From Streptomyces sp. SID3343 (GTDB lineage Bacteria > Actinomycetota > Actinomycetes > Streptomycetales > Streptomycetaceae), in NCBI RefSeq assembly GCF_009865215.1, contig NZ_WWJX01000911.1:1-33542 (forward strand): 33,542 bases of DNA. The letters are read 5' to 3'. Under the pieces are notes generated by a model. It was not told the DNA's origin. It ran no database searches and was given only the letters and a program-made list of their open reading frames with translations. The position numbers were made by a program, and so were the translations under genes. Positions within the stretch are counted from its first letter, which is position 1; every line of letters begins with the position of its first letter. Positions 1-8,121 of this stretch are shown here, in pieces.

Positions 1-1
1 C

Positions 2-1372
2 TTCGCCCCGCCGGCCGCGCCACCGGTGCAGCCGCCGCAGGGCGCGTACGCCGGCCCGCCCCCATCGGGCCCGCACTGGCCGGGCGCGCACTCGCAGGCG
101 TCGGCCGGGCCGTACGGCATGCACCCCGGCGCGGGACAGCCGGGCTACGGCCCCTACGGTCCGTACCCCTCGTACGCCCCCCAGGCGGCCTACGCGCCCT
201 ATCAGGCGGTTCCGTACGGTTATCCGGTACCGGGAGACATGACCGGCGCCGGCGGCCCCAGGGAGGGCCTCGGCGAGCGCTACGGTCGGCGCCTGGTGCT
301 GTGGGCCGCGGTGGTCGCGCTGGTGGCCGGTCTGCTCGGCGGCGGCGTGGGCGCGTGGATCGCCGATCGCGACAGCACCAAGGTCGATCTGGGACAGCGC
401 CCGGCGGCCGGTCCCGAGCGGCCCAAGGACAGCATCGCCGGCCTCGCCGGCAGCACGTTGCCCGGCGTCGTCTACATCCATGTGCGCGCCGGTCGCGGCG
501 AGTCCACCGGCACCGGATTCGTGCTCGACACGTCCGGCAACATCCTGACCAACAACCACGTCGTCGAGTCGGCCGCGTCGGGCGGCACGATCAACGTGAC
601 CTTCAACGACGGCCAGCAGATCGACGCGACCCTGGTGGGCCGCGACACCGGCTACGACCTCGCGGTGATCCGGGTATCCGGGGTCAAGGGCCTGCACCCG
701 CTGCCGCTGGGCAACTCCGACGGCGTCCAGGTGGGCGACCCGGTCATCGCGATCGGGGCGCCGTTCAACCTGGAGGGCACCGTCACCTCCGGCATCATCA
801 GCGCCAAGGACCGTGCGGTCAGCGCCGGCACGTCGGGCGCCGACACCTCCTACATCAGCGCGTTGCAAACCGACGCACCGATCAACCCGGGCAACTCCGG
901 CGGGCCGCTGATCGACGCGGCGGGCGGGGTGATCGGCATCAACAGCGCCATCCGCTCGGCGGGCGGCGGGCAGAGCAACCCGTTCGGGACCCAGCAGGAG
1001 GCCGGCAGCATCGGCCTCGGCTTCGCGATCCCGATCAACCAGGGCCGGCGCGTCGCGCAGCAGATCATCGACACCGGCAAGGCGTCGCACCCGGTCATCG
1101 GCGTCTCGCTCGACGTCGCGTTCCAAGGGGACGGGGCGCGGATCGTGTCCGAGAGCGTCCAGGGCACGCCCCCGATCCGCGCGGGCGGACCCGCCGACAA
1201 GGCCGGGCTCAAGCCGGGCGACGTGATCACCGCGATCGACGGCCGCAGGGTGCACGACGCCAACGAGTTGATCGTGGCGATCCGCTCGAAGGCCCCCGGC
1301 GCGGTCGTCAAGCTCACCGTCGACCGGTCCGGCACCGCGCAGACGGTGGACATGACCCTCGAAGCCGGGTGA
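2..1372 (+). CDS. HtrA/DegP-like trypsin-type serine protease with PDZ domain (5' partial)
   Basis: Membrane-anchored protease of the HtrA family, expected to degrade or process misfolded envelope proteins outside the membrane. The reading frame is open to the left edge, so the true start may lie outside; the first start inside is GTG at 26, and residue numbers count from it. A Pro/Gly/Tyr-rich cytoplasmic tail (1-85) is followed by one membrane segment (about 88-113) and a trypsin-like domain with the full triad: His178 in TNNHVVE, Asp211 in GYDLAV, Ser291 in NPGNSGGPL. A PDZ domain occupies about 350-440 (AGLKPGDVITAIDG). tatB follows 164 bp downstream. The order htrA-tatB-mrp is familiar from actinobacteria, where this protease is linked to the SigE envelope-stress response; a sigma gene would be expected upstream but is not in the window. 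Confidence 0.93.
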   Translation, partial: FAPPAAPPVQPPQGAYAGPPPSGPHWPGAHSQASAGPYGMHPGAGQPGYGPYGPYPSYAPQAAYAPYQAVPYGYPVPGDMTGAGGPREGLGERYGRRLVLWAAVVALVAGLLGGGVGAWIADRDSTKVDLGQRPAAGPERPKDSIAGLAGSTLPGVVYIHVRAGRGESTGTGFVLDTSGNILTNNHVVESAASGGTINVTFNDGQQIDATLVGRDTGYDLAVIRVSGVKGLHPLPLGNSDGVQVGDPVIAIGAPFNLEGTVTSGIISAKDRAVSAGTSGADTSYISALQTDAPINPGNSGGPLIDAAGGVIGINSAIRSAGGGQSNPFGTQQEAGSIGLGFAIPINQGRRVAQQIIDTGKASHPVIGVSLDVAFQGDGARIVSESVQGTPPIRAGGPADKAGLKPGDVITAIDGRRVHDANELIVAIRSKAPGAVVKLTVDRSGTAQTVDMTLEAG

Positions 1373-1535
1373 CCGCGACATGACGAGCGGATGTCCTACC
1401 GGTCACGTCTTTCGACGATAGGCACCAAACGGACCGTTCAGTACCGGCCGCGGCCTTCCCCTTCGGGGACTGCCGACTACTCTGAGGGGGTTCGGCCACC
1501 CGGCCGGGCCCCCTCGCGCCTCTCGTGGAGTCCAG

Positions 1536-1973
1536 GTGTTCGACGTCGGTGCGCCGGAGATGGTCGCGCTCGTCATCCTCGCGATCGTGATCTTCGGCCC
1601 GGAGAAACTGCCGAAGATGATCGGCGACGTGGTGCGTACGCTCCGCAAGTTCCGTGAGTTCTCCTCGTCCGCCCGATCCGACCTGAAGAAGGAACTCGGC
1701 CCGGAGTTCCAGGACATGCACCTGGAGGACCTCAACCCGAAGACCTTCGTGCGCAAGAACCTCATGGGCGACGGCGACGGCGACGAGTTCGGGATCAAGG
1801 AACTGCGCGACTCGCTCGGCAAGGACTTCGAGGACATCAAGGGCCTGGCGAGCGGCAGCCCGTACGACGCGGACGTGCCCGACACGTCCTACAGCCCCCC
1901 GTCGCTGCGCAAGAACGGTGCGGCCAGGATCCAGCCCGGCGAGCGTCCTCCGTACGACGCCGACGCCACCTGA
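1536..1973 (+). CDS. tatB: Sec-independent protein translocase subunit TatB
   Basis: Twin-arginine translocase component that, with TatC, receives folded proteins carrying RR signal peptides. The 145-residue product has the TatA/B layout: a very short N-terminus, one membrane helix (about 8-21, MVALVILAIVIFG), the F-G-P-x-K-L-P hinge, an amphipathic helix and a charged, acidic tail. The TatB assignment over TatA rests on the FDVGAPEM N-terminus, the length and the neighbouring htrA and mrp. The start is GTG 1536, with GGAG at 1527-1530 five bases upstream. The C-terminal part is low in conservation, as usual for TatB. Confidence 0.92.
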   Translation: MFDVGAPEMVALVILAIVIFGPEKLPKMIGDVVRTLRKFREFSSSARSDLKKELGPEFQDMHLEDLNPKTFVRKNLMGDGDGDEFGIKELRDSLGKDFEDIKGLASGSPYDADVPDTSYSPPSLRKNGAARIQPGERPPYDADAT

Positions 1974-2229
1974 TCGCAGGCCGTCACCCGCTCCACCCGC
2001 GCGCGACGCGCCTTGGTCGGACGCGGTGCGGCGAGGGTCCCGGGTTCGGGCAGTATGGGTCGCGACCACACGCGCGGTGTGTGGGCGGTGACGCGGTGGA
2101 TACAAGTACCGGGGTCGGTCGGTCCGCCCCACGGCGCCGGCGCGCCCGGTCGAGCCGGCGCACCGCGCGGGGTGCACCGTCGACAGACGGCGGCGACGTC
2201 GCGTCGCGCGAGAGAACCTGAGGCGGAGC

Positions 2230-2868
2230 ATGGACACGATCAGCCACGAGGGCCGGAAGTTGCCTGCCGACGAGGCCGGCAAGGGCGATCTTCTCGCGGA
2301 GTACCTGGCCGCGGACTTCCCCTGGTACGGCCTGGACGACGGATGGAACGGGCGGCGATGGCTGTCGTCGGTGTGCAACGGCCCGTGCACGGTCGAGCAC
2401 GGCACGCTCGGCCACGGCGATCGGCCGAGTCGGCGCCCGGGTGATCCGAGCCCGCGCCGATCCGTGTCGGTGGTGACCGTCCCGCAGCGGCCAAGGCGGC
2501 CGTCCGGCGACGGCACCGGGCAGATGGAGGCGACCTCGAAGGCGAGCGCGGCGTCACTCGCGGGAGTGGCCCTGCTCGCCGACAGTTGGCCGTGGCAGTT
2601 GGACCGCGGGACGCGCGCGCAGTGGGTGGACCAACAGACCACGCTCGCGTGGGAGTTGTCCGACGACCTCGACGGCACGGACTGGTCCGACCTGGCGATC
2701 CCGGTCGACGGCATTCCCTGCCGATTCCGCTACCGCGAGTCGGTCTACGGCTGGGTGCTGGCCGGCGAGCTCTCGGGTGTCTACATCGGCGTTTACGGCC
2801 ACGGCGCGAGCGCGTACGGCCTGGGCCTGTCCAAAGCGGTCGACCTGAGCACGTACGCGACGGGGTGA
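2230..2868 (+). CDS. Uncharacterised protein between tatB and mrp
   Basis: I do not recognise this 212-residue protein. GC-rich third positions and a GGCGGAG ribosome site just before ATG 2230 support it as real. The first 50 residues are Trp/Asp-rich (PWYGLDDGWNGRRW), followed by a Pro/Arg-rich stretch that looks disordered (about 65-95). A compact C-terminal half (about 110-212) is rich in Trp and Tyr, with a repeated G-x-Y-I-G-V-Y-G-H-G pattern near the end. No signal peptide or membrane helix is visible. It converges on mrp, with a long bidirectional hairpin between them. The central Pro/Arg region could contain a frame error, but the flanking parts are in one open frame. Confidence 0.6.
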   Translation: MDTISHEGRKLPADEAGKGDLLAEYLAADFPWYGLDDGWNGRRWLSSVCNGPCTVEHGTLGHGDRPSRRPGDPSPRRSVSVVTVPQRPRRPSGDGTGQMEATSKASAASLAGVALLADSWPWQLDRGTRAQWVDQQTTLAWELSDDLDGTDWSDLAIPVDGIPCRFRYRESVYGWVLAGELSGVYIGVYGHGASAYGLGLSKAVDLSTYATG

Positions 2869-2875
2869 CCACGCG

Positions 2876-2941
2876 GAAACGATCTCGCGGTCATGGGGCC
2901 GATCCCCACCTGTCGGGGGCCCATCACCGCGAGATCGTTTC
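2876..2941. terminator. Bidirectional terminator between the unknown gene and mrp
   Basis: Perfect 16-bp inverted repeat, GAAACGATCTCGCGGT at 2876-2891 pairing with 2926-2941, continued after one mismatch by ATGGG/CCCAT. The outer end of the stem is A/T-rich, so on either strand the hairpin ends in a GTTTC run. It sits between convergent stop codons at 2868 and 2975. Confidence 0.85.
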
Positions 2942-2974
2942 GGTGTCGCGCCGGCGCCGGCCGGGCGGGGTGGG

Positions 2975-4123
2975 TCAGAAGTTGCGCAGCGGGGTCAGGC
3001 CGAGTTGCAGGCCGGACAGGCCGCGTTCGCGCCCGCCGAGCTTGGCGGCGATGGCCGACAGGGCCACCGCGGCGGGGGAGCCCGGGGCGTCGACGACGAC
3101 CGGCTTGCCGGTGTCGCCGCCCTCGCGCAGGCGGGTGTCGATCGGGATCGAGCCCAGCAGCGGGACCTTCGTGCCGGTGGCCGCCGAGAGGCCGTCGGCC
3201 ACCCGCTGCCCCCCGCCCGAGCCGAACACGTCGACCATCTCGCCGCAGTGCGGGCACGGGAGGCCGGCCATGTTCTCGATCACGCCCGCGATCGTCTGGC
3301 GGGTCTCGACCGCGATCGTGCCGGCCCGCTCGGCCACCTCGGCGGCGGCCTGCTGCGGTGTGGTCACGACCAGGAGCTCGGCGTTGGGGACGAGTTGCGC
3401 GACCGAGATCGCGATGTCGCCCGTGCCCGGGGGAAGGTCGAGCAGCAGTACGTCGAGGTCGCCCCAGTAGACGTCGGCGAGGAACTGCTGGAGCGCGCGG
3501 TGCAGCATCGGACCGCGCCAGACCACCGGGGCGTTGCCGGGCGTGAACATGCCGATCGAGATGACCTTCACGCCGAGCGCCGACGGCGGCATGATCATGT
3601 TCTCGACCTGGGTGGGCTTGCCCTCCGCGCCGAGCATGCCCGGCACCGAGTGGCCGTAGATGTCGGCGTCGACGATGCCGACCTTGAGCCCCTGCGCGGC
3701 CATCGACGCGGCCAGGTTGACCGTGACCGACGACTTGCCGACGCCGCCCTTGCCGGACGCCACCGCGTACACCCGGGTCAGCGAACCCGGTTGGGCGAAC
3801 GGGACCTCGCGCTCGGCCTGCCCGCCGCGCAGGTGCGACGCGAGCTCCTTGCGCTGTGTGTCGCTCATCACGTCGAGCTCGACGTCGACCGAGGTCACCC
3901 CGGGCAGCGCGGCGACGGCCGCTTTGACCGTGGTGGTGATCGTCTCGCGCATGGGGCAGCCGCTGACCGTCAGGTACACCCCGACCGCGACCCGCCCGTC
4001 GTCGTGGATCTCGACGGATTTGACCATGCCCAGTTCGGTGATGGGCCGGTGGATCTCGGGGTCCTGGACGGTCGCCAGGGCGTCCTGGACGTCGTCCGCC
4101 GAGGGCAGGGTTACAGAAGCCAT
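2975..4123 (-). CDS. mrp: Mrp/NBP35-family Fe-S cluster carrier ATPase
   Basis: P-loop ATPase of the Mrp/ApbC family, which holds and transfers [4Fe-4S] clusters to apo-proteins in the cytoplasm. Residues 8-85 form a MIP18/DUF59-like domain (DPEIHRPITELGMV, and SGCPMRE with Cys56). The deviant Walker A GKGGVGKSS spans about 124-132, D-A-D-I-Y-G is at 152-157, and the cluster-binding CPHC motif gives Cys290 and Cys293. The 382-residue length is typical of the DUF59-Mrp form. It starts at ATG 4123 and is divergent from the amidohydrolase, with only 64 bp between the starts, so both promoters must lie in that short stretch. Confidence 0.95.
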   Translation of the reverse strand: MASVTLPSADDVQDALATVQDPEIHRPITELGMVKSVEIHDDGRVAVGVYLTVSGCPMRETITTTVKAAVAALPGVTSVDVELDVMSDTQRKELASHLRGGQAEREVPFAQPGSLTRVYAVASGKGGVGKSSVTVNLAASMAAQGLKVGIVDADIYGHSVPGMLGAEGKPTQVENMIMPPSALGVKVISIGMFTPGNAPVVWRGPMLHRALQQFLADVYWGDLDVLLLDLPPGTGDIAISVAQLVPNAELLVVTTPQQAAAEVAERAGTIAVETRQTIAGVIENMAGLPCPHCGEMVDVFGSGGGQRVADGLSAATGTKVPLLGSIPIDTRLREGGDTGKPVVVDAPGSPAAVALSAIAAKLGGRERGLSGLQLGLTPLRNF

Positions 4124-4187
4124 ACCGTGAGCTTACGACCCCGCCGGCACCACCCTTTGAGAGCATCGCTCTTCGGAGGTGGTCGAC

Positions 4188-5072
4188 GTGACGACGGTGG
4201 CCGAAGAGATACGTGTGGCCGAGTTCCGCCGTGAGCTGGGTCTCGAATCCCTGATCGACGTACACACGCACTTCATGCCCAAACGCGTGCTCGACAAGGT
4301 GTGGGCGTACTTCGACGCGGCGGGCCCGATGATCGGGCGCGAGTGGCCGATCACCTATCGCGCCGACGAGGACGAACGGGTCGCGTTGCTGCGCGGGTTC
4401 GGTGTCTCGACGTTCACGTCGATGCTCTATCCGCACAAGCCGGCGATGGCCGCGTGGCTCAACGCGTGGTCGCGCGAGTTCGCCGCGCGCACTTCGGGGT
4501 GCCTGCACACGGCGACGTTCTTTCCCGAGCCCCGGGCGCCGGGCTACGTCCGCGAGGCGTTGGACGCGGGCGCGGTGATCTTCAAGGCCCACGTCCAGGT
4601 CGGCGCGTACGACCCGACCGATCCGTTGCTCGACCCGGTGTGGGGGCTGCTCGCCGAGGCGGGGACCCCGGTGGTCGCGCATTGCGGCTCCGGGCCGGTG
4701 CCGGGGCCGTACACCGGACCCGAGCCGATCGCGCGGGTGCTCGCGCGGCATCCCCGACTCAAGCTGATCGTCGCCCACATGGGGATGCCCGAGTACGGTG
4801 CTTTCCTCGACCTCGCCGACCGCCACGAGGGGGTCCACCTGGACACCACGATGGCCTTCACCGACTTCGTCGAGGAGTTCACCCCGTTTCCGCCCGCCGA
4901 CCGGGTCCGGCTCGCGGACGCCGCCGACCGGATCCTGTGGGGGAGCGACTTCCCGAACATCCCGTACGGCTACGCGCACGCGCTCGACGCGCTCACCCGG
5001 CTCGACCTGGGCGACGACTGGTTGCGCGCGGTCTGCCACGACAACGCGGCGCGGTTGTTCGACCGGATTTGA
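4188..5072 (+). CDS. Amidohydrolase-family (amidohydrolase 2 type) TIM-barrel hydrolase
   Basis: Predicted metal-dependent hydrolase or decarboxylase of the amidohydrolase_2 group (ACMSD-like superfamily); the substrate cannot be read from sequence. The N-terminal HxH metal motif is DVHTHF (His26, His28). Further ligand candidates are His in VVAHCGSG and IVAHMGMPE and Asp in LWGSDFPNIPYG near the C-terminus. I chose GTG 4188 over GTG 4179 because GGAGG at 4175-4179 then has an 8-bp spacer; this gives 294 residues. A macro-domain gene and a BenE-like transporter follow on the same strand with gaps of 65 and 20 bp, so they may be co-transcribed. Confidence 0.86.
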   Translation: MTTVAEEIRVAEFRRELGLESLIDVHTHFMPKRVLDKVWAYFDAAGPMIGREWPITYRADEDERVALLRGFGVSTFTSMLYPHKPAMAAWLNAWSREFAARTSGCLHTATFFPEPRAPGYVREALDAGAVIFKAHVQVGAYDPTDPLLDPVWGLLAEAGTPVVAHCGSGPVPGPYTGPEPIARVLARHPRLKLIVAHMGMPEYGAFLDLADRHEGVHLDTTMAFTDFVEEFTPFPPADRVRLADAADRILWGSDFPNIPYGYAHALDALTRLDLGDDWLRAVCHDNAARLFDRI

Positions 5073-5137
5073 CCACCGGCGCACTCCGACCGAAATCGCG
5101 GGCGAAGCGTCGGTGCCGGCCGCTACCGTGCCCGGCC

Positions 5138-5614
5138 ATGACGAGCATCACCTACGTGGCGGGCGACGCGACCACCCCGCTGGGCAAGGGCGTCAAGATC
5201 GTCGCGCACGTGTGCAACGACATGGGCGGGTGGGGCAAGGGCTTCGTGCTCGCGCTCTCTCGGCGGTGGCCCGAGCCGGAGGCCGACTATCGGCGTTGGC
5301 ATCGCGAGCGCGCGGGCAACGACTTCGGGCTCGGCGCGGTGCGTCTGGTGCGGGTGGACACCTACCTGTGGGTGGCCAACATGATCGGGCAGCACGGCAC
5401 CCGCACCGGCAGCAAGGGCCCGCCGGTGCGCTACGGCGCGATCGACGACGCGCTGACGACCCTGGGCGAACGCGCGCTCGAACTCGGGGCGTCGGTGCAC
5501 ATGCCGCGGATCGGCTGTGGCCTCGCGGGGGGCCGGTGGGGCAAGGTGGAGCCGCTCGTCCTCGAACGATTGAGCACACGCGGTGTCCAGGTCACCGTGT
5601 ACGACCACGACTGA
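5138..5614 (+). CDS. Macro-domain (ADP-ribose-binding / Appr-1''-p processing) protein
   Basis: Single-domain, 158-residue macro protein predicted to bind ADP-ribose or remove it from modified targets. The signature includes Y-V-x-G-D-A-T at the N-terminus, the conserved IVAHVCNDMGGWGKGF loop (Asn and Gly-rich substrate loop) and the second loop MPRIGCGLAGGRWG, matching the MPxIGxGLAGG pattern of ALC1/Poa1-type macro domains. The start is ATG 5138. The stop is 20 bp before the BenE-like gene, indicating probable translational proximity. Biochemical activity (hydrolase or reader) is an inference. Confidence 0.88.
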   Translation: MTSITYVAGDATTPLGKGVKIVAHVCNDMGGWGKGFVLALSRRWPEPEADYRRWHRERAGNDFGLGAVRLVRVDTYLWVANMIGQHGTRTGSKGPPVRYGAIDDALTTLGERALELGASVHMPRIGCGLAGGRWGKVEPLVLERLSTRGVQVTVYDHD

Positions 5615-5634
5615 AGGACGAGGCGGGCGACTCG

Positions 5635-6876
5635 GTGAGCGCTGACACCCACGAGGCTGCGGCGACCGCGACCGTGGCCTCGGCCGGCAAGCCCCACCTG
5701 CGGCGCGACTCGTCGGTGTCGGCGGTGCTCGCGGGACTGGTCGCGGTGCTCGTGTCCTACTCCGGGCCGCTGGTGATCGTGCTCTCGGCAGCCGCCGCCG
5801 GGCACCTGACGCAGGCTCGGACCGGGTCGTGGGTGTGGGCGATCTCGATCGGCAGCGGGCTGACCTGCCTGGGCCTGAGCCTGTACACGCGGATGCCGAT
5901 CATCACCGCGTGGTCCACGCCGGGCGCCGCGCTGCTGGTCACCAGTCTGGGGTCGTACCCGTATCCCGAGGCGATCGGCGCGTTCGTGGTCACCGGCGTG
6001 CTGATCGCGCTGATCGGGGTGACCGGCGTCTTCGGCCGACTGATGCGGCAGGTGCCGAGCGCGATCGTGTCCGCGATGCTCGCCGGGATCCTGTTCTCGT
6101 TCGGGACGAGCGTGTTCACGTCGGTCAAGACCGGCCCGTGGACGGCCGGCGGCGTGTTGATCGCCTATCTGCTCGCCAAGCGGTTCGTCCCGCGCTACGC
6201 GGTGCTCGCCGCGCTCGTGGTCGGTGTGGGGTGCGCCGCGGCGTCGTCGCGGTTGCACGTACACGTGGACTCGTTCGAGTTCGCCCGGCCCGAGTGGACC
6301 ACGCCGCACCTGTCCGCGGCCGCCCTGATCGGCATCACGGTGCCGCTCCTGGTCGCCACGCTCGCGTCGCAGAACGCCCCCGGGATGGGCGTGTTGGCCG
6401 CGTCCGGCTACGCGCCGAGCGATCGCCTGCTGATCGGCTCGACCGGCGCGATGTCCGCGGTGCTCGCGCCGTTCGGGTCGCACGCGGTCAACCTGGCCGC
6501 GATCACCGCGGCCATCTGTACCGGCCCCGAGGCGCACCACGACCCCCGCAGGCGCTATGTCGCGGGGGTCTCGTGCGGCGTCTTCTACCTGATCGTGGGC
6601 ATGTTCGGGTCGACGCTGGTCGCGGTGTTCGCCGGGCTGCCCAAGGAACTGGTCGCGGCGGTCGCCGGGGTCGCGCTGTTCGGCGCGCTCGCGAGCGGGC
6701 TCACCGGCGCGATGGCCGATCCGCAGCACCGCGAATCGGCGCTGATCACGTTCCTGGCCACCGCGTCGGGCGTCACCCTGTGGGGGATCGGATCCGCGTT
6801 CTGGGGCCTGATCGCGGGCGTCCTTGCGCACGTCGTGCTGTCGGTGCGACCGATCAGGCGCGCTCCGCGGCCATGA
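5635..6876 (+). CDS. BenE-family (benzoate/H+ symporter-like) membrane transporter
   Basis: The 413-residue, strongly hydrophobic protein has about 11-12 membrane segments beginning near residue 30. The features WSTPGAALL, the long QxPSAIVSAMLAGILFSFG helix and VNLAAITAAICTGPEAHHDPRRRY match the BenE group, which imports benzoate-like aromatic acids with protons. The GTG 5635 start follows GAAGGACGAGG. Its last 23 bp overlap the 3' end of the convergent tetR gene, so the two transcripts are complementary at their ends. Substrate specificity is not proven; no aromatic catabolic genes are adjacent. Confidence 0.85.
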   Translation: MSADTHEAAATATVASAGKPHLRRDSSVSAVLAGLVAVLVSYSGPLVIVLSAAAAGHLTQARTGSWVWAISIGSGLTCLGLSLYTRMPIITAWSTPGAALLVTSLGSYPYPEAIGAFVVTGVLIALIGVTGVFGRLMRQVPSAIVSAMLAGILFSFGTSVFTSVKTGPWTAGGVLIAYLLAKRFVPRYAVLAALVVGVGCAAASSRLHVHVDSFEFARPEWTTPHLSAAALIGITVPLLVATLASQNAPGMGVLAASGYAPSDRLLIGSTGAMSAVLAPFGSHAVNLAAITAAICTGPEAHHDPRRRYVAGVSCGVFYLIVGMFGSTLVAVFAGLPKELVAAVAGVALFGALASGLTGAMADPQHRESALITFLATASGVTLWGIGSAFWGLIAGVLAHVVLSVRPIRRAPRP

Positions 6877-7432
6877 GGACGCGCATCCCCTCGGCGAGTT
6901 CACCGCCGGTGGGGGCATTGGTGGGGTCCAGTATCCACTGACCGACGACGCCCAACAGGAGCGCCTGGCACAGCGGCCCGACGGTGCGGGCGAGGTGCTC
7001 GTTCGCGTCGCCGTCCACACCCAGGAAGATGGTGACCAGACCCGCGCGCGCCTGGTGCTGCGACGCGACGAGCGCCTTGCGGATCTCGGACATCTCGTCG
7101 AGGTTGGCGAGTATCTCGAAATTGGCCGTCCACATCATCCGATGCGATTCCATCAGCTCGATCACGCGTCCCCAGATCGCCTCGAAGCGGTCCATCGGCA
7201 GCGTGTCCGCCCCCGCGGCGTCGGTCAGCGCGGCCGTGAGTTCGTCCCCCCACTGGGCCATCGACTCCAGGAGCGCCTGGTGCATGAGCGCGTCCTTGGA
7301 CCCGTAGTGGTATCCGATCGAGCCCAGGTTGGTCCCCGATGCGGCCACGATGTCGCGGGCGGTCGTGCGGGCGTAGCCCTTCTCGTACAGACAGCGTTTG
7401 GCTCCGGCCAGCAGATCTTCGCGATGTCCCAT
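6854..7432 (-). CDS. TetR-family transcriptional regulator
   Basis: The 192-residue regulator has an N-terminal TetR helix-turn-helix (about 20-50: TTARDIVAASGTNLGSIGYHYGSK, ending in the typical Y-x-Y/H-Y-G-S-K-D) and a variable helical ligand-binding part. It starts at ATG 7432. An inverted repeat 31 bp upstream is the likely autoregulatory operator. It is convergent with the BenE-like gene, so regulation of that transporter would require a second site not seen upstream of the transporter operon. Confidence 0.93.
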   Translation of the reverse strand: MGHREDLLAGAKRCLYEKGYARTTARDIVAASGTNLGSIGYHYGSKDALMHQALLESMAQWGDELTAALTDAAGADTLPMDRFEAIWGRVIELMESHRMMWTANFEILANLDEMSEIRKALVASQHQARAGLVTIFLGVDGDANEHLARTVGPLCQALLLGVVGQWILDPTNAPTGGELAEGMRVLMAAERA

Positions 7433-7462
7433 GGCGAGATCGTAGCCTGCATGTAGACGATT

Positions 7463-7484
7463 GTCTTATACGGTTGAATAAGAC
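7463..7484. promoter_or_regulatory. Putative TetR operator
   Basis: Perfect inverted repeat GTCTTAT (7463-7469) and ATAAGAC (7478-7484) with an 8-bp spacer, 31 bp upstream of the tetR start. It is A/T-rich in a GC-rich genome and overlaps the expected tetR promoter (TATAAG on the minus strand). This is the usual place for a TetR autorepressor site. Confidence 0.7.
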
Positions 7485-7536
7485 GTCTGTGCAGAGCGGG
7501 TGTCGAGCGACGGCGTCGGGTCGGGCCGTCTTGGGC

Positions 7537-8121
7537 TCACGGGCGATCCGGGTCCGGCGGCCGGTGTCGGCGGGTGAGGTGTGAATCGGTGACCTCGCGA
7601 CCCATCAGCCACCCGTCGGTCTCCCGGCGCTCGTCCAACTCCTTGAGCATCGCCTGGAGTTCGGAGCGCAGGAAGTCGCGCGTGGCGACCTCGCCGAGCG
7701 CGATCCGCAACGCGGCGACCTCACGGGTCAGGTATTCGGTGTCCGCGATGTTGCGCTCGTTGCGGGCCCGGTCCTGTTCGAGGTTGACCCGGTCGCGGTC
7801 GTCCTGCCGGTTCTGCGCGAGCAGGATCAGCGGCGCGGCGTACGACGCCTGCAACGACAGCGCCAGGGTCAGGAAGATGAACGGATACTCGTCGAACCGC
7901 AGCGCCGGCGGCACGAAGATGTTCCACGCGATCCAGACGATCACCGTGGCCGTCATGTAGACCAGGAAGCGACCCGTGCCCAGGAAGCGCGCGATGCGCT
8001 CGGAGAACCGGCCGAACGCCTCCGGGTCGTACGCGGGCAGCAGCGACCGCCGGCCCGGGCTGCGCGGCTGGTCGAGCCGCGGGCGGCGCCGCTTGTCCGG
8101 GCCCGATGTCTCACGCGCCAC
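7537..8121 (-). CDS. DUF1003 membrane protein
   Basis: The 194-residue protein has two membrane segments (about 52-71 and 78-102) flanked by a charged N-terminus and followed by a long charged helix (about 103-165, many Arg/Asp/Glu) that may form a coiled coil. This is the DUF1003 layout. Its function is not established. It overlaps the end of the upstream MgtE-N/CBS gene by 11 bp (8111-8121), so the two are translationally coupled; the pairing suggests a shared role in membrane or metal homeostasis, which is inference. Confidence 0.88.
   Translation of the reverse strand: MARETSGPDKRRRPRLDQPRSPGRRSLLPAYDPEAFGRFSERIARFLGTGRFLVYMTATVIVWIAWNIFVPPALRFDEYPFIFLTLALSLQASYAAPLILLAQNRQDDRDRVNLEQDRARNERNIADTEYLTREVAALRIALGEVATRDFLRSELQAMLKELDERRETDGWLMGREVTDSHLTRRHRPPDPDRP

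Noticed and set aside
2793..5084. Very long minus-strand open frame (763 codons), and many similar long antisense frames over known genes
   Set aside because: High GC removes stop codons from non-coding frames. The products are Arg/Pro/Ala-rich with no family features, while clear genes occupy the overlapping frames.
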